The notes: a model not told the origin generated them from the sequence alone. DNA of 64,000 bases from Clostridiaceae bacterium (GCA_910575585.1 CAJTGF010000002.1:62001-126000); one strand, 5' to 3'. Shown: positions 34,201 through 45,784, numbered from the stretch's first letter. Program-made: numbers and translations.

Positions 34201-35325
34201 TTATTTCCTCAACCCGTCCAGTTCCTCCATGGCGATGCGCCGGATCCTGGTCCTGGCCAGGCAGCTTCCATCCTGGGGTCCTCCCGCGTTGTATCCCAAA
34301 AGCAGGGCGTCCTCCAGAAAATACATGGCGCAGTAGCAGTATCCACGGTCCTTTTCATCCTCAAACGCCACTGCGTCCCCAAAGGTCTGCCCGTTGTCCC
34401 TGCTGACGGCCATAACATAGGGCGTGCGGCCTCCGGTAAAAAAGTCCGTCTTCTCCCGCCCGTTGTACTCCGGAATCGGGTTCCACACGGCCCAGATATC
34501 CCCTTTCAGGTCCCGCTTCATGCTCATAGGGCTGTTGGGGGAGGTAAACCGGGAAGGCTCCGGCCCGGTCCAGGTGTTTCCGTTGTCCACGGAATACATC
34601 TCATACTGCCTTCCCAGATCCGTTCTGGCAAACCCCCACAAAACCCCGGGGGTAAGCTCAATGATCCCCGGCTCCTGGAGCCCTGACGCGCAGTTTTTTA
34701 TATGGGGCATGCAGCATTTTCCCTGAGACGCATGCCATGTGTACCCGTCATCATCGGAATAAAAGAAGATCACCTCGGACCGGTAGTCCACAAAGCGCCC
34801 CTCCTCCCCCGGGACCGGCTCATCCCCCAGCTGCCCCGCCCTGTGGCAGGCGGCCGGAATCAGGATCCTTCCGCTTAAGAGCCTTACTACCCGGTCATTG
34901 TTGACCACGAAAAAGCCCTCCTGGGGGGTGCATAGCACCCGCTCCCCCCAGGTCTGCCCGCCGTCCGCCGACCGTCTTACATACATCTGCATCATGGTAT
35001 AGGTGTGGCGCACCAGATAGAACAGGCCCATATCCCCGTTTTCCATGTCCAGAAGGGACAGGGACATGATATTGACCCCGTTCTCCCCCTGGCAGGTCAG
35101 AAGCGTCCGCGAATCCCCAAAGCTGCGCCCGCCGTCTTTGGACACCGCGGCGCAGATATCCGATGGCTGCCAGTCCTCGCACCCGTCCCCCTGAAACCGG
35201 CTGTACACAAACAGCACCGATCCGTCCTTAAGGCCAAGGAACGCGCCCTCGCTGTTGCGCGGATTGCCGCTCTCCTTTGACGGCTCAAATTCCGCCGTCA
35301 CCTGTCCCAACTGTCTTCTCTCCAT
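34201..35325 (-). CDS. Sialidase-superfamily Asp-box (BNR) protein, possible exo-glycosidase
   Basis: Cytoplasmic six-bladed beta-propeller protein, 374 residues, no signal peptide. Five Asp-box repeats are visible: SKDGGRSFG, SADGGQTWG, SDDDGYTW, SVDNGNTW and SRDNGQTF. The N-terminal NPRNSEGAFLGLKDGSVLFVYSRF is a conserved block of the sialidase-like group, but the classical FRIP Arg motif of GH33 sialidases is not present in recognisable form. It could therefore act on another acidic or neutral glycan. It lies between the permease genes and the SBP gene with short gaps, so it is in the glycan operon with the beta-galactosidase. Confidence 0.8.
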   Translation of the reverse strand: MERRQLGQVTAEFEPSKESGNPRNSEGAFLGLKDGSVLFVYSRFQGDGCEDWQPSDICAAVSKDGGRSFGDSRTLLTCQGENGVNIMSLSLLDMENGDMGLFYLVRHTYTMMQMYVRRSADGGQTWGERVLCTPQEGFFVVNNDRVVRLLSGRILIPAACHRAGQLGDEPVPGEEGRFVDYRSEVIFFYSDDDGYTWHASQGKCCMPHIKNCASGLQEPGIIELTPGVLWGFARTDLGRQYEMYSVDNGNTWTGPEPSRFTSPNSPMSMKRDLKGDIWAVWNPIPEYNGREKTDFFTGGRTPYVMAVSRDNGQTFGDAVAFEDEKDRGYCYCAMYFLEDALLLGYNAGGPQDGSCLARTRIRRIAMEELDGLRK

Positions 35326-35379
35326 CTATCCTATTACCTCCTTCTGACTTTTTCGCCATCTCTCTTTTTTCATGATCCG

Positions 35380-36297
35380 TCACCCTTTCACGGCGCCGAC
35401 CATGATCCCCTGGACAAAATACTTCTGCAAAAACGGGTAAACCGCTACAATCGGCAGCACCACCAGGATCGTCGTGGCCGCCTTGATGGTATCCGGATTG
35501 GTATCCACCAGCGCCCCGATGGCCTCCACCCCCGACGCCGCTGTAGATGTGGACGCCGTCAGGCTGTCAAGCATCCGCCTGAGCAAATACTGCAGAGTCG
35601 TTAAGTTGGCCGACCTGCGGCAGTACACCATGTTGTCAAACCAGGCGTTCCACTGCCCCACCATCTGCCACAGAGCCACCGTGGCGATAACCGGCTTTGA
35701 CAGCGGCATGATAATGGAGGTAAAGATCCGCACCTGAGACGCCCCGTCGATGGACGCCGCCTCCTCCATGCTCTTGTCAATGGAGAAGAAATAATTGCGG
35801 ATAATGATGGTATTGTAAATGGAAAATCCCGTAGGCAGCACATACACCATAAAATTGTTCAAAAGCCCCAGCCTCTTCATGTTCAGATAAGCCGGGATCA
35901 TGCCCGCCGAAAAGAACATTGGAATAAGAAGCACTGCCGTGATAAACCTGCGAAAAGGCATATCCGTCCTGGTCAGGGAGTAGGCCGCCATACAGCACAC
36001 AATGGCGTGAATTGCCGTTCCGATAACGGTCCTTAAAACCGACACCGCAAAAGCGGTGATGATCTCATTGTCCTGGAAGCAGTACTTGTACGCGTCCAGA
36101 GTCCACACCTTTGGAAACAGATTGATGTGCATATAGGAAATATCCTGGGCCCTGGAAAATGACCGGACCACCACATCCCAGAAGGGCAGCAGTATGGTGA
36201 TGCAAAAAACGATCATAAACACGGCGTTTACTATGTCAAAGGCCCGGCTTGCCCCTGACTGTTTCATCTTCACTCTCTTAACTTCCTCACGCGCCAT
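35380..36297 (-). CDS. Carbohydrate ABC transporter permease, LplC/YtcP-like
   Basis: Inner-membrane permease of the MalG class, 305 residues, six hydrophobic segments. The EAA loop reads MEEAASIDGASQVRIFTSIIMPLSK near residue 185, and the C-terminus ends YPFLQKYFVQGIMVGAVKG, diagnostic of this subfamily. ATG with AAAGGAGAG upstream, 21 bases after the LplB-type permease gene. Confidence 0.94.
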   Translation of the reverse strand: MAREEVKRVKMKQSGASRAFDIVNAVFMIVFCITILLPFWDVVVRSFSRAQDISYMHINLFPKVWTLDAYKYCFQDNEIITAFAVSVLRTVIGTAIHAIVCCMAAYSLTRTDMPFRRFITAVLLIPMFFSAGMIPAYLNMKRLGLLNNFMVYVLPTGFSIYNTIIIRNYFFSIDKSMEEAASIDGASQVRIFTSIIMPLSKPVIATVALWQMVGQWNAWFDNMVYCRRSANLTTLQYLLRRMLDSLTASTSTAASGVEAIGALVDTNPDTIKAATTILVVLPIVAVYPFLQKYFVQGIMVGAVKG

Positions 36298-36318
36298 AAA
36301 ATCTCTCCTTTCCTGGGA

Positions 36319-37260
36319 TTAAATAATCTTATATTCCGGGTTGGCCTTCCTGGCAAACCAGTTGGCGACCATCACTAACGCCAGGCTGACCACGTTCTGG
36401 AACAGGCCGATGGCTGTGGAAAAATCGTACCGGCTCTCAACCATGCCCTTCCGGTACACGTAGGTGGAGATCACGTCCGCCGTCTGATACGTTGCGTCAT
36501 TGTACAGGTTGAACACCGGGTCAAATCCCACGCTCACCAGACTGCCAATGTTTAAGATCAGCATGGTACACATGGTCGGGAACATGGCCGGCAGGGTGAT
36601 GTAGAGGATCCTGTGGAACCGGTTGGCCCCGTCAATGGACGCCGCGTCGTACATGGTGGTGTCAATGCCCGATATGGTCGCTAAGTAGATAACAATGCTG
36701 TACCCTGTAGTCTTCCACAGATTGGCAATGAGATAAATAGGCACAAACATATCTTTCTGGGCCATAAAATACAAAGGCTTGTCCAGAATTCCAAGTTCGA
36801 TCAGGATGGCGTTTACCACCCCTCCTGTGGGGGATAAAAGCTGATACACAAAGGTTCCCACCACGACCCAGGAAAGAAAATGGGGCATATACGTGATGGT
36901 CTGCACCACACTCTTAAACCTGGCGTTAACGATCTCATTTACCAGCAGGGTAAACACAATGGTCACCGGAAATGTGGTCAGAAGGGTCAAAATACTGATC
37001 TTCAGCGTATTCGCCAGCACCCTGTAAAAGTTGGGATCCGAGAACAGGGCCTGAAAATGCTTAAGCCCCACCCACTGGCTGCCCTCAATCCCCCTAGCCA
37101 TCTTGTAATCCTTAAACGCTATGACAAGACCCTCCATGGGCATGTAGCAGAACAGGATCACAAGGATGATCGCCGGAAGCAGGAACAAGTAAAAAGGCAG
37201 ATGCTTTTTCAGCTCTTTTTTCAGATTCCCGGTCCCTGGGTTTCTTATTTTCCTCATCAT
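36319..37260 (-). CDS. Carbohydrate ABC transporter permease, LplB-like
   Basis: Inner-membrane permease of the MalF class, 313 residues. The first helix is HLPFYLFLLPAIILVILFCY and the EAA loop is MYDAASIDGANRFHRILYITLP near residue 205. It ends with NWFARKANPEYKII, common in the family. ATG-ATG start after GAAAGGAAGG. A perfect 18-bp palindrome lies about 50 bases upstream in the leader. Confidence 0.94.
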   Translation of the reverse strand: MMRKIRNPGTGNLKKELKKHLPFYLFLLPAIILVILFCYMPMEGLVIAFKDYKMARGIEGSQWVGLKHFQALFSDPNFYRVLANTLKISILTLLTTFPVTIVFTLLVNEIVNARFKSVVQTITYMPHFLSWVVVGTFVYQLLSPTGGVVNAILIELGILDKPLYFMAQKDMFVPIYLIANLWKTTGYSIVIYLATISGIDTTMYDAASIDGANRFHRILYITLPAMFPTMCTMLILNIGSLVSVGFDPVFNLYNDATYQTADVISTYVYRKGMVESRYDFSTAIGLFQNVVSLALVMVANWFARKANPEYKII

Positions 37261-37312
37261 ATCCTTCCTTTCTTTTTCGATACCGTATTGTCAGCAGAAA
37301 CAGATCTATTCC

Positions 37313-37330
37313 AATGTACCCGGGTACATT
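37313..37330. promoter_or_regulatory. Perfect 18-bp palindrome upstream of the LplB-type gene
   Basis: AATGTACCCGGGTACATT, fully self-complementary, about 50 bases before the LplB-type start and 130 bases after the lacZ-type stop. It is a plausible operator for an extra regulator acting on the transporter part of the operon. Confidence 0.5.
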
Positions 37331-37462
37331 TTCCCGTTTATGGTCCTGAAATGTCTGGCCGGACACCCCAAAGACCTTATATTCTATATTCAGTATCCGG
37401 CGCCGGAGCGCTGCTGTCCGGAATCTGCATGCTGGCAGCGCCCGTAGCCGGAAAACATAACC

Positions 37463-40546
<3,084 letters not shown>

Positions 40547-40562
40547 TCAATTTGTTACTTCG

Positions 40563-40591
40563 ATTATAGTGAATTTCGCCAAATCCGTCCA
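40563..40591 (-). promoter_or_regulatory. Promoter of the lacZ-led glycan operon
   Basis: Minus-strand -10 TATAAT (40563-40568), 17 bases, weak -35 TGGACG (40586-40591). A perfect -10 with poor -35 suits a promoter needing an AraC-type activator; the divergent gene encodes one. Confidence 0.65.
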
Positions 40592-40600
40592 TGAACTGTA

Positions 40601-40630
40601 TTGGACAAACCATGCACAAAATGGTACAAT
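40601..40630 (+). promoter_or_regulatory. Promoter of the araC-type gene
   Basis: Plus-strand TTGGAC (40601-40606), 18 bases, TACAAT (40625-40630). The start codon is 322 bases downstream, and the intervening leader contains repeat element 1A. Confidence 0.6.
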
Positions 40631-40704
40631 ATCCTCACCGATCACTTTTCGGATCCATACCTGACGAGATCACGCACACAGAAATTCTAGCAAGTACATC
40701 CACA

Positions 40705-40924
40705 TGTACTCTCGGAGTCTCTTTGTGCCTGATTTTGTGAGACGATTTTTTGTCAGATGCGCATACCCAAGGGCATACCGTAACACGTGCTCCTACGGAG
40801 CGGTGGCACTCTGTACCACAAGGTATAAATTTATGAGGCGTACGTAGAACGTACGTTGATTAAATTTAGGTGCATATGACGGAAAATCATCCACAAAGGC
40901 AGGTGCAGGAGAGATTCCGAGAGC
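40705..40924. mobile_element. Family-1 terminal-inverted-repeat element, copy A (MITE-like)
   Basis: 220 bp, non-coding. Left end TGTACTCTCGGAGTCTCTTT and right end complement TGTGCTCTCGGAATCTCTCC form about 27-bp imperfect terminal inverted repeats. The interior also folds back on itself (CGTACGTAGAACGTACG centre). It is flanked by the direct repeat ACATCCACA (40696-40704 and 40925-40933), consistent with target-site duplication. It lies in the leader between the araC promoter and start. Confidence 0.8.
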
Positions 40925-40952
40925 ACATCCACACAGAACGGAGGAATTTCCC

Positions 40953-41798
40953 ATGTACATGAACGCCGGATATCTGCACAATTCCCTTGTGGACTTTAAA
41001 GACAAGACAAAACCTTTGGTGGTGGGAAGCTGCGGCACCTACCGCCTTTACACCAGGCCAAAGCTGCCCACCTACCGCCCCAGAGGCCGTCTGGACTTCC
41101 AGCTTTTGTATGTGGCGGCGGGCAAAGCCCACTTTTTCCTTAACGACGAGGACGTAACGGTAACAGCCGGACACATGGTCCTCTATCAGCCTAAACAGAT
41201 GCAGAGATATGTATACTATGGAGCGGACCAGACAGAAGTGTTCTGGGTCCATTTCACCGGAAATGATGTGAAAAATATTTTAAGAAAGTACGGCATCCCT
41301 CTTACCGGCCATGTCTTTTATACAGGCCAGTTTCCGGAATACCAGAACCTGTACCAGAAGATGATCCAGGAGCTGCAGATGTGCAGGCCCCACTACGAGG
41401 AGGTCCTTTCCCTCCACCTGCGGCAGCTCCTTATCCTGATCAGCCGCCAGCTAAGCGGCGGACGCAAGACGGCGGACTATGTACAAAATGAAATGGAGGC
41501 CGCCATCCGCCATTTCAGCGAAAACTACAACACGGACATCGTCATCGACGATTACGCGTCCAGCATGCACCGGAGCACTGCCTGGTTTATCCGCAGTTTC
41601 AAGCAGTACACCGGCATGACTCCCATGCAGTACATCATCTCCGTCCGCATCGCCAACGCCCAGCGGCTTTTAGCGACTCCCGATTACAATGTGACCGAGG
41701 TGGCCTCCATCGTAGGGTATGACAATCCGCTGTATTTCAGCAGGCTGTTTAAGAAACAGACCGGGATATCGCCTACGGATTATCGGAAGAATCTGTAA
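40953..41798 (+). CDS. AraC-family transcriptional regulator
   Basis: Cupin-type sensor plus AraC DNA-binding domain, 281 residues. The N-terminal arm/cupin spans about 10-140 (DFQLLYVAAGKAHFFLNDEDVTVTAGHMVLY). The C-terminal double helix-turn-helix begins near 185: IDDYASSMHRSTAWFIRSFKQYTGMTPMQYI, then VTEVASIVGYDNPLYFSRLFKKQTGISPTDYR. ATG after GGAGGAATTTCCC. Divergent from lacZ; it probably activates the lacZ-lpl operon in response to a galactoside. Confidence 0.93.
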   Translation: MYMNAGYLHNSLVDFKDKTKPLVVGSCGTYRLYTRPKLPTYRPRGRLDFQLLYVAAGKAHFFLNDEDVTVTAGHMVLYQPKQMQRYVYYGADQTEVFWVHFTGNDVKNILRKYGIPLTGHVFYTGQFPEYQNLYQKMIQELQMCRPHYEEVLSLHLRQLLILISRQLSGGRKTADYVQNEMEAAIRHFSENYNTDIVIDDYASSMHRSTAWFIRSFKQYTGMTPMQYIISVRIANAQRLLATPDYNVTEVASIVGYDNPLYFSRLFKKQTGISPTDYRKNL

Positions 41799-41896
41799 GA
41801 GCTTGGATGGCCGCATCATCTACATGTCTGCGAAGCTAATACAGTGTTGCATTAGTGCCTTCTAAAGTCTAAATGCCAAAAATGATTAAATAGCTG

Positions 41897-42345
41897 TTAT
41901 TGTTTAGGCGAAGTTTTGGGGAATCCATGAGGATCTGTGTGCTGTCCGGGTTCAGATATGCCAAACATTCCGATGAGCCCCTAAAGCAGAAAACACTCGG
42001 GGTCAGACCCTCCTGTTTTCTTTGATGTACTCTCGGAGTCTCTTTGTGCCTGATTTTGTGAGATGATTTTTTGTCAGATGTGCATACCCAAGGGCATACC
42101 GTAACACGTGCTCCTACGGAGCGGTGGCACTCTGTACCACAAGGTATAAATTTATGAGGCGTACGTGGAACGTACGTTGATTAAATTTAGGTGCATATGA
42201 CGGAAAATCATCCACAAAGGCAGGTGCAAGAGAGATTCCCAGAGTACATTTTGGTCTCATCTCCATGGCATATATTCACCCGGACAGCACACAGATCCTC
42301 ATAGATAAAAACAGGGTTCGCCGGCTTAACTATATCTGGCTGGAT
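41897..42345 (+). repeat. Family-2 variable-arm hairpin element, copy 1 (interrupted by element 1B)
   Basis: Contains the family-2 core (TCAGATATGCCAAACATTCC near 41952 and TGGCATATATTCACCC near 42266) flanked by arms 41927-41950 and 42279-42302, which are perfectly complementary over 24 bases but share no sequence with the arms of copies 2 and 3. The right end carries the conserved AAAANCAGRRTTCGCYGG motif (about 42307-42325). A 223-bp family-1 element interrupts the loop at 42026-42248. Confidence 0.75.
42026..42248. mobile_element. Family-1 terminal-inverted-repeat element, copy B
   Basis: 223 bp, about 96% like copy A by eye and same orientation. Ends TGTACTCTCGG and CCCAGAGTACA. Inserted within the loop of family-2 copy 1, so it arrived after that element. 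Contains the ~60-bp internal segment that copy C lacks. Confidence 0.8.
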
Positions 42346-42375
42346 GTTATTCCTGATTGGTTAGAGAACGGTGCG

Positions 42376-44877
42376 TCACCGCTTCTCCTCCTCAATACGC
42401 ACCGTATCCCCTGCTCTCAACGCCTGCTGGAACATCCCCGGCATACCGTTGACCATCAGTTTCACCACCCCCCTGGGGTGTTCCAAGTCAATACCGGAAT
42501 ACTGGATCAAATCCATAAGGTAATAAGGGCTTTTATCCTCTTTGACCGGCAGTTCAAGGGGAGCGCCGTTAAGCCTGAATACCACCGTACTCGTTGATAC
42601 CTCCCCATCTGGTTTTGCAGCCTCCGCCGGATCGTCTTCCTCCCCATCCAAGGGTTCCTCTAAGGATTCCTCTTCCACTGTCTCCTCAAAGACTTCATCC
42701 AAACCTTTTTGAGTCTCCCGCGTCACGCTTTTATTCCCTTCATCTTCCTGTCCCCCGTCCATCATAGGCGTTACGACAGCGCCAAAACGCCCCAGTCTCT
42801 CCAGAGCCGTCCTCGGATTTACCGGATTTTTCGTCTGGGCTGCCTTCTCCTCCGGGATCTTGGGAGGATCCTGCAAAAGCCACGGCATCCCATCATCCGC
42901 CCCTAACGGCTCCTCCTGCTTCTCCTCCTCAATCGCTCCCCCATCACCGTCAGGCCCCTTAACGGCATCCCGGTGGGATATCTCCGGCATAGCAGGCTCT
43001 TTATCATTATCTTTTTTATCTTTTACTGGCTCATGGCTTTCCTCCCGGGCCTCTTTTACCTGTGTCTCCCTTATCTCTTCCACGCCATCTGCCCTTGGGC
43101 TCTCATCCCTGTCTCCGGCAATCTGGCGGGGCTCGTCGCCTTTCTCCTCCTTACCGGCATCCGCCGCCGCTTCCTTCACCGGCTCCTTCTTCACTTCCGC
43201 CTTTTTAGGCAGGATCATGTGGATCACATCCCCGCTCTTAAGCGGCGTCTTAAGAGGCACATGGATCCCGTTCAACGTAATATCCACACAATCGGCCGCC
43301 CCGTCAATATCCCCCAGACAAGCTTTTGCCCCGATGCCCGGCACCGCAGGCACAAAATCTATGGAATCCCCTGCGTGGATGATATCCGACAGTTTTCCCT
43401 CTTTCTGGTTGATCAGCAAAGTGGCAGGCTCCGAAGCGCTGCCGTAGAAGATCTTCCTGGCCCCGTTGACGATGACCACCAGATTCTGTCCGGCCCTTCC
43501 CAAAAGATCCCGGAAATTGTACCCGTTCATCATCAGCAGGTTCAGGGCCGTAAAGCTGCCGCTGCGGAACAGTTTTGCCGGCTTATTGTTTAAGATGACC
43601 CGAAAGCTGTCATTGATCATGTTCAATCCGGAAGAAACGGCGATCCCCAGCGGCGTAGCGTACTCCGGGTTGTTTAGGTCATACTCGTCCGACCACGCGT
43701 TGGCATTAAAATAATTGCCCGCGATGGCCACCCGCCCCGGCGCCATGCCCAAGGCAGCTGTCAGCCCTTCCTTAAGTCCTGCCAGCTTGCTGCCGCCGCC
43801 TGCCAGGAAAAGGGCGGAGGGGGCGTCGCCGTTGATCTCCATCACTTTGCCGGCGATCTCCTTGCACAAGATCCCGGAAGTACCCTGGATGCACTGGAAG
43901 ATCTCGTCTCTGGAAACCCGGTAATCCATTCCCAGGATATCCTTAAAGGTGATCTCCTCCTCCAGATCCAGCCTGGCCTTAATGCTCTCCGCCGTGGAAA
44001 AATCCACCAGGTACTGTTTCATAATGGTCTCCGTGATCTCGTCCCCGGCCACTGTGGCCATGGTGTAACCTGTGATGCTGCCTCCCGTACAGGCCGCGAT
44101 ATCCGAGGTCCCTGCGCCGATATCCACCAGGACCAGGTTCAAAAGCCGGATATTCTCCGGAATCGCCGCGTTGATCGCCGCTATGGGCTCCAAAGTCAGA
44201 CTTGCCACTTCCAGGCCGATCTTGTTCATGGTGGTGTACAGGCTTTCCACCACCTCGCTGGGCAGGAAGGTGGCAATAAGGTCCACCTTTACCTTTTTCC
44301 CTCTGTGGTCCTTTAAGTTGGAGATGGTGTACTCGTCCAGATAGTACTGGCATACCGTGTATCCCACCAGGTAAAACCGCCTGGGGTCCTCAGCCGCCTC
44401 ATTCTCCGCGTCAAAAGCCTCCTCAGCCTTGGTGATGGCCCCTGCCTCCAGACGGCTGATGATCTCGTCGTCAATCAACTGGGAACCGGAAAGCTCCAGC
44501 TCATACTCCGCCCGCTTTGTCCGCAGAGCCCGGCCGGCCGCAGCCACGCACACCCGGCTAAGGCGGATGCCTGTCTTGTCCTCCAGCCGCTTTTTCACCT
44601 TTCCGGCCAGGGCGGAAACCTTCTCGATATTCTCGATCTGGCCGTCTATCATGGCCCGCTCCGAGTGCTCTTCCTTCTCCACGGCAATGACCTTTATCCT
44701 GCCGTCTTCCACAACACCCACCATGCCGATGATGCTCCTGGTGCCGATATCCATGGCCAGCACCACCTCATTGGCCTGCTCCTTTATCTGCGGCTTTGGC
44801 TCCCTTACTGCCTTTTGCTGCGTCTTTGCTTTTACCTGTTCCTCTGTCTGCGTTTTTTTGGCTTGTCCTCTGGCCAT
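42376..44877 (-). CDS. FtsA/PilM-like actin-fold ATPase with long C-terminal extension
   Basis: Actin-superfamily protein, 833 residues, about twice FtsA's length. Basic/Gln-rich N-terminus (1-35), then the FtsA-like domain (about 38-430): phosphate-1 AMDIGTRSIIG, SHS2-like domain region (RVCVAAAGRALRTKRAEYELE), phosphate-2 LVDIGAGTSDIA and adenosine loop LFLAGGGSKLAGL. Residues 430-555 carry small beta-rich domains (CVDITLNGIHVPLKTPLKSGDVIHMI). An acidic Glu/Lys/Asp linker of about 180 residues follows, and a final beta-grasp-like domain (VFRLNGAPLELPV to RAGDTVRIEEEKR). No FtsA C-terminal amphipathic helix. ATG after AGGAGGAGAGGAGATCAGGTC. Function is unknown: cell division or envelope assembly is inferred only from the ATPase core. 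Confidence 0.82.
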   Translation of the reverse strand: MARGQAKKTQTEEQVKAKTQQKAVREPKPQIKEQANEVVLAMDIGTRSIIGMVGVVEDGRIKVIAVEKEEHSERAMIDGQIENIEKVSALAGKVKKRLEDKTGIRLSRVCVAAAGRALRTKRAEYELELSGSQLIDDEIISRLEAGAITKAEEAFDAENEAAEDPRRFYLVGYTVCQYYLDEYTISNLKDHRGKKVKVDLIATFLPSEVVESLYTTMNKIGLEVASLTLEPIAAINAAIPENIRLLNLVLVDIGAGTSDIAACTGGSITGYTMATVAGDEITETIMKQYLVDFSTAESIKARLDLEEEITFKDILGMDYRVSRDEIFQCIQGTSGILCKEIAGKVMEINGDAPSALFLAGGGSKLAGLKEGLTAALGMAPGRVAIAGNYFNANAWSDEYDLNNPEYATPLGIAVSSGLNMINDSFRVILNNKPAKLFRSGSFTALNLLMMNGYNFRDLLGRAGQNLVVIVNGARKIFYGSASEPATLLINQKEGKLSDIIHAGDSIDFVPAVPGIGAKACLGDIDGAADCVDITLNGIHVPLKTPLKSGDVIHMILPKKAEVKKEPVKEAAADAGKEEKGDEPRQIAGDRDESPRADGVEEIRETQVKEAREESHEPVKDKKDNDKEPAMPEISHRDAVKGPDGDGGAIEEEKQEEPLGADDGMPWLLQDPPKIPEEKAAQTKNPVNPRTALERLGRFGAVVTPMMDGGQEDEGNKSVTRETQKGLDEVFEETVEEESLEEPLDGEEDDPAEAAKPDGEVSTSTVVFRLNGAPLELPVKEDKSPYYLMDLIQYSGIDLEHPRGVVKLMVNGMPGMFQQALRAGDTVRIEEEKR

Positions 44878-45085
44878 GACCTGATCTCCTCTCCTCCTGT
44901 TTCCATGTGAGCCCTCCCCAACATCTGCCCCCTTGGGAAACGCTCCGTATATCCTGTCCCTCCTGCCTGCTCTTTAACGTTCGGGCCTGGGTAAAAAGCC
45001 TGCAGCAAAGGTCATTTTCATCTATTTCATAGGGAAAATCCACGCTCCGGTCCATGTAGGCAGCGCCCTCTAACAGCACGCGCAT
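44768..45085 (-). CDS. Doubtful small frame overlapping the ftsA-like start
   Basis: 105 codons starting ATG with GGGGGAAACT upstream. The first 45 residues (MDRSVDFPYEIDENDLCCRLF) look protein-like, but the last third runs through the ftsA-like 5' end in another frame. It could be a leader peptide or a remnant whose reading frame continues by chance. Not recognised. Confidence 0.2.
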   Translation of the reverse strand: MRVLLEGAAYMDRSVDFPYEIDENDLCCRLFTQARTLKSRQEGQDIRSVSQGGRCWGGLTWKQEERRSGHGQRTSQKNADRGTGKSKDAAKGSKGAKAADKGAGQ

Positions 45086-45105
45086 AGTTTCCCCCTGTTC
45101 ATTAC

Positions 45106-45270
45106 AATGTACTCTCGGAGTCTCTTTGTGCCTGATTTTGTGAGATGCTTTTTTGTCAGACGCGCATAAATTTATGAGGCGTACGTGGAACGTACGTTGA
45201 TTAAATTTATGCGCATATGACGGAAAATCATCCGCAAAGGCAGGTGCAAGAGAGATTCCGAGAGTACATT
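45106..45270. mobile_element. Family-1 terminal-inverted-repeat element, copy C (short form)
   Basis: 165 bp. Ends AATGTACTCTCGG and CCGAGAGTACATT are perfectly inverted, and the rest is one long imperfect palindrome (GCGCATAAATTTA paired with TAAATTTATGCGC). It lacks about 62 bp present in A and B (equivalent to 40766-40827), with ATA at the junction. Flanked by ATTACA on both sides. It lies between the ftsA-like gene and its promoter at 45286-45314. Confidence 0.8.
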
Positions 45271-45285
45271 ACACGTAATATAAGG

Positions 45286-45314
45286 ATTATACAAAGGATT
45301 GACGTCAATTGCAA
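45286..45314 (-). promoter_or_regulatory. Promoter of the ftsA-like gene
   Basis: Minus-strand -35 TTGCAA (45309-45314), 17 bases, -10 TATAAT (45286-45291). The predicted transcript would begin about ten bases before element 1C, giving a leader of about 400 nt that contains the element. Confidence 0.7.
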
Positions 45315-45383
45315 CCCCCAGTCCATGACGAGATCATTTATTGCTGCCTAACCCGGATAAACCGGAACTTTAAATTCGTTATG

Positions 45384-45647
45384 TTGCTGTATTGTTGAGT
45401 GAGCAAAGGGGCCGATTTAGTCGTGAAGCCAGTCAGAGAAGGAGAGATGTCCCGTCCGGGTTCAGATATGCCAAACATTCCGATGAGCCCAAAACGGAAA
45501 TCAGTCGGGTATCATCCCTCCTGCTTTCCTGGTCTCATCTCCATGGCATATATTCACCCTGCCGGGACATCTCTCCTTCTCTGACTGGCAAAACCAGAAT
45601 TCGCTGGTTAAGGTTTGCTCACTTAAGGTGGTTTCGGTAGGGGACGC
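45384..45647 (+). repeat. Family-2 variable-arm hairpin element, copy 2
   Basis: 264 bp. Left end TTGCTGTATTGTTGAGTGAG. Arm 45429-45454 is perfectly complementary over 26 bases to 45563-45588. The conserved core between them contains TTCAGATATGCC and its inverted partner GGCATATATTCA. The right end has the AAAACCAGAATTCGCTGG motif then TTTGCTCACTTAAGGTGGTT. Outermost GTGAGCAAA/TTTGCTCAC also pair. Core and ends match copy 3 almost exactly; arms do not. Confidence 0.8.
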
Positions 45648-45784
45648 TGCTTCAACTTTGCAGCAAAAAATAGCTTCTTTTTAGGGCTTCAAGTATATTG
45701 TTGAGTAAGGTTAAGGCGATGTTGCTGTGAACCTGAAAGGATCTGCAGACAAAGCAGTTATCTTTTCACTACAGAGTCGAAACG
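45648..45784. other. Spacer between two inverted family-2 copies
   Basis: 137 bp with no gene. It contains a GCTGC/GCAGC hairpin and a partial scrambled likeness to the family-2 left end (ATTGTTGAGTAAGG then GTTGCTGTGAAC). The flanks GGTGGTTTCGRTAGGGRACGC are inverted on either side, so the spacer sits at the apex of a very large palindrome. Confidence 0.5.

Larger units (their letters stand above)
41799..42375. other. Non-coding interval filled by nested repeats
   Basis: Between araC (+) and the ftsA-like gene (-). 41799-41896 holds nothing recognisable; 41897-42345 is family-2 copy 1 split by family-1 copy B. No clear terminator for either gene was seen. Confidence 0.6.
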
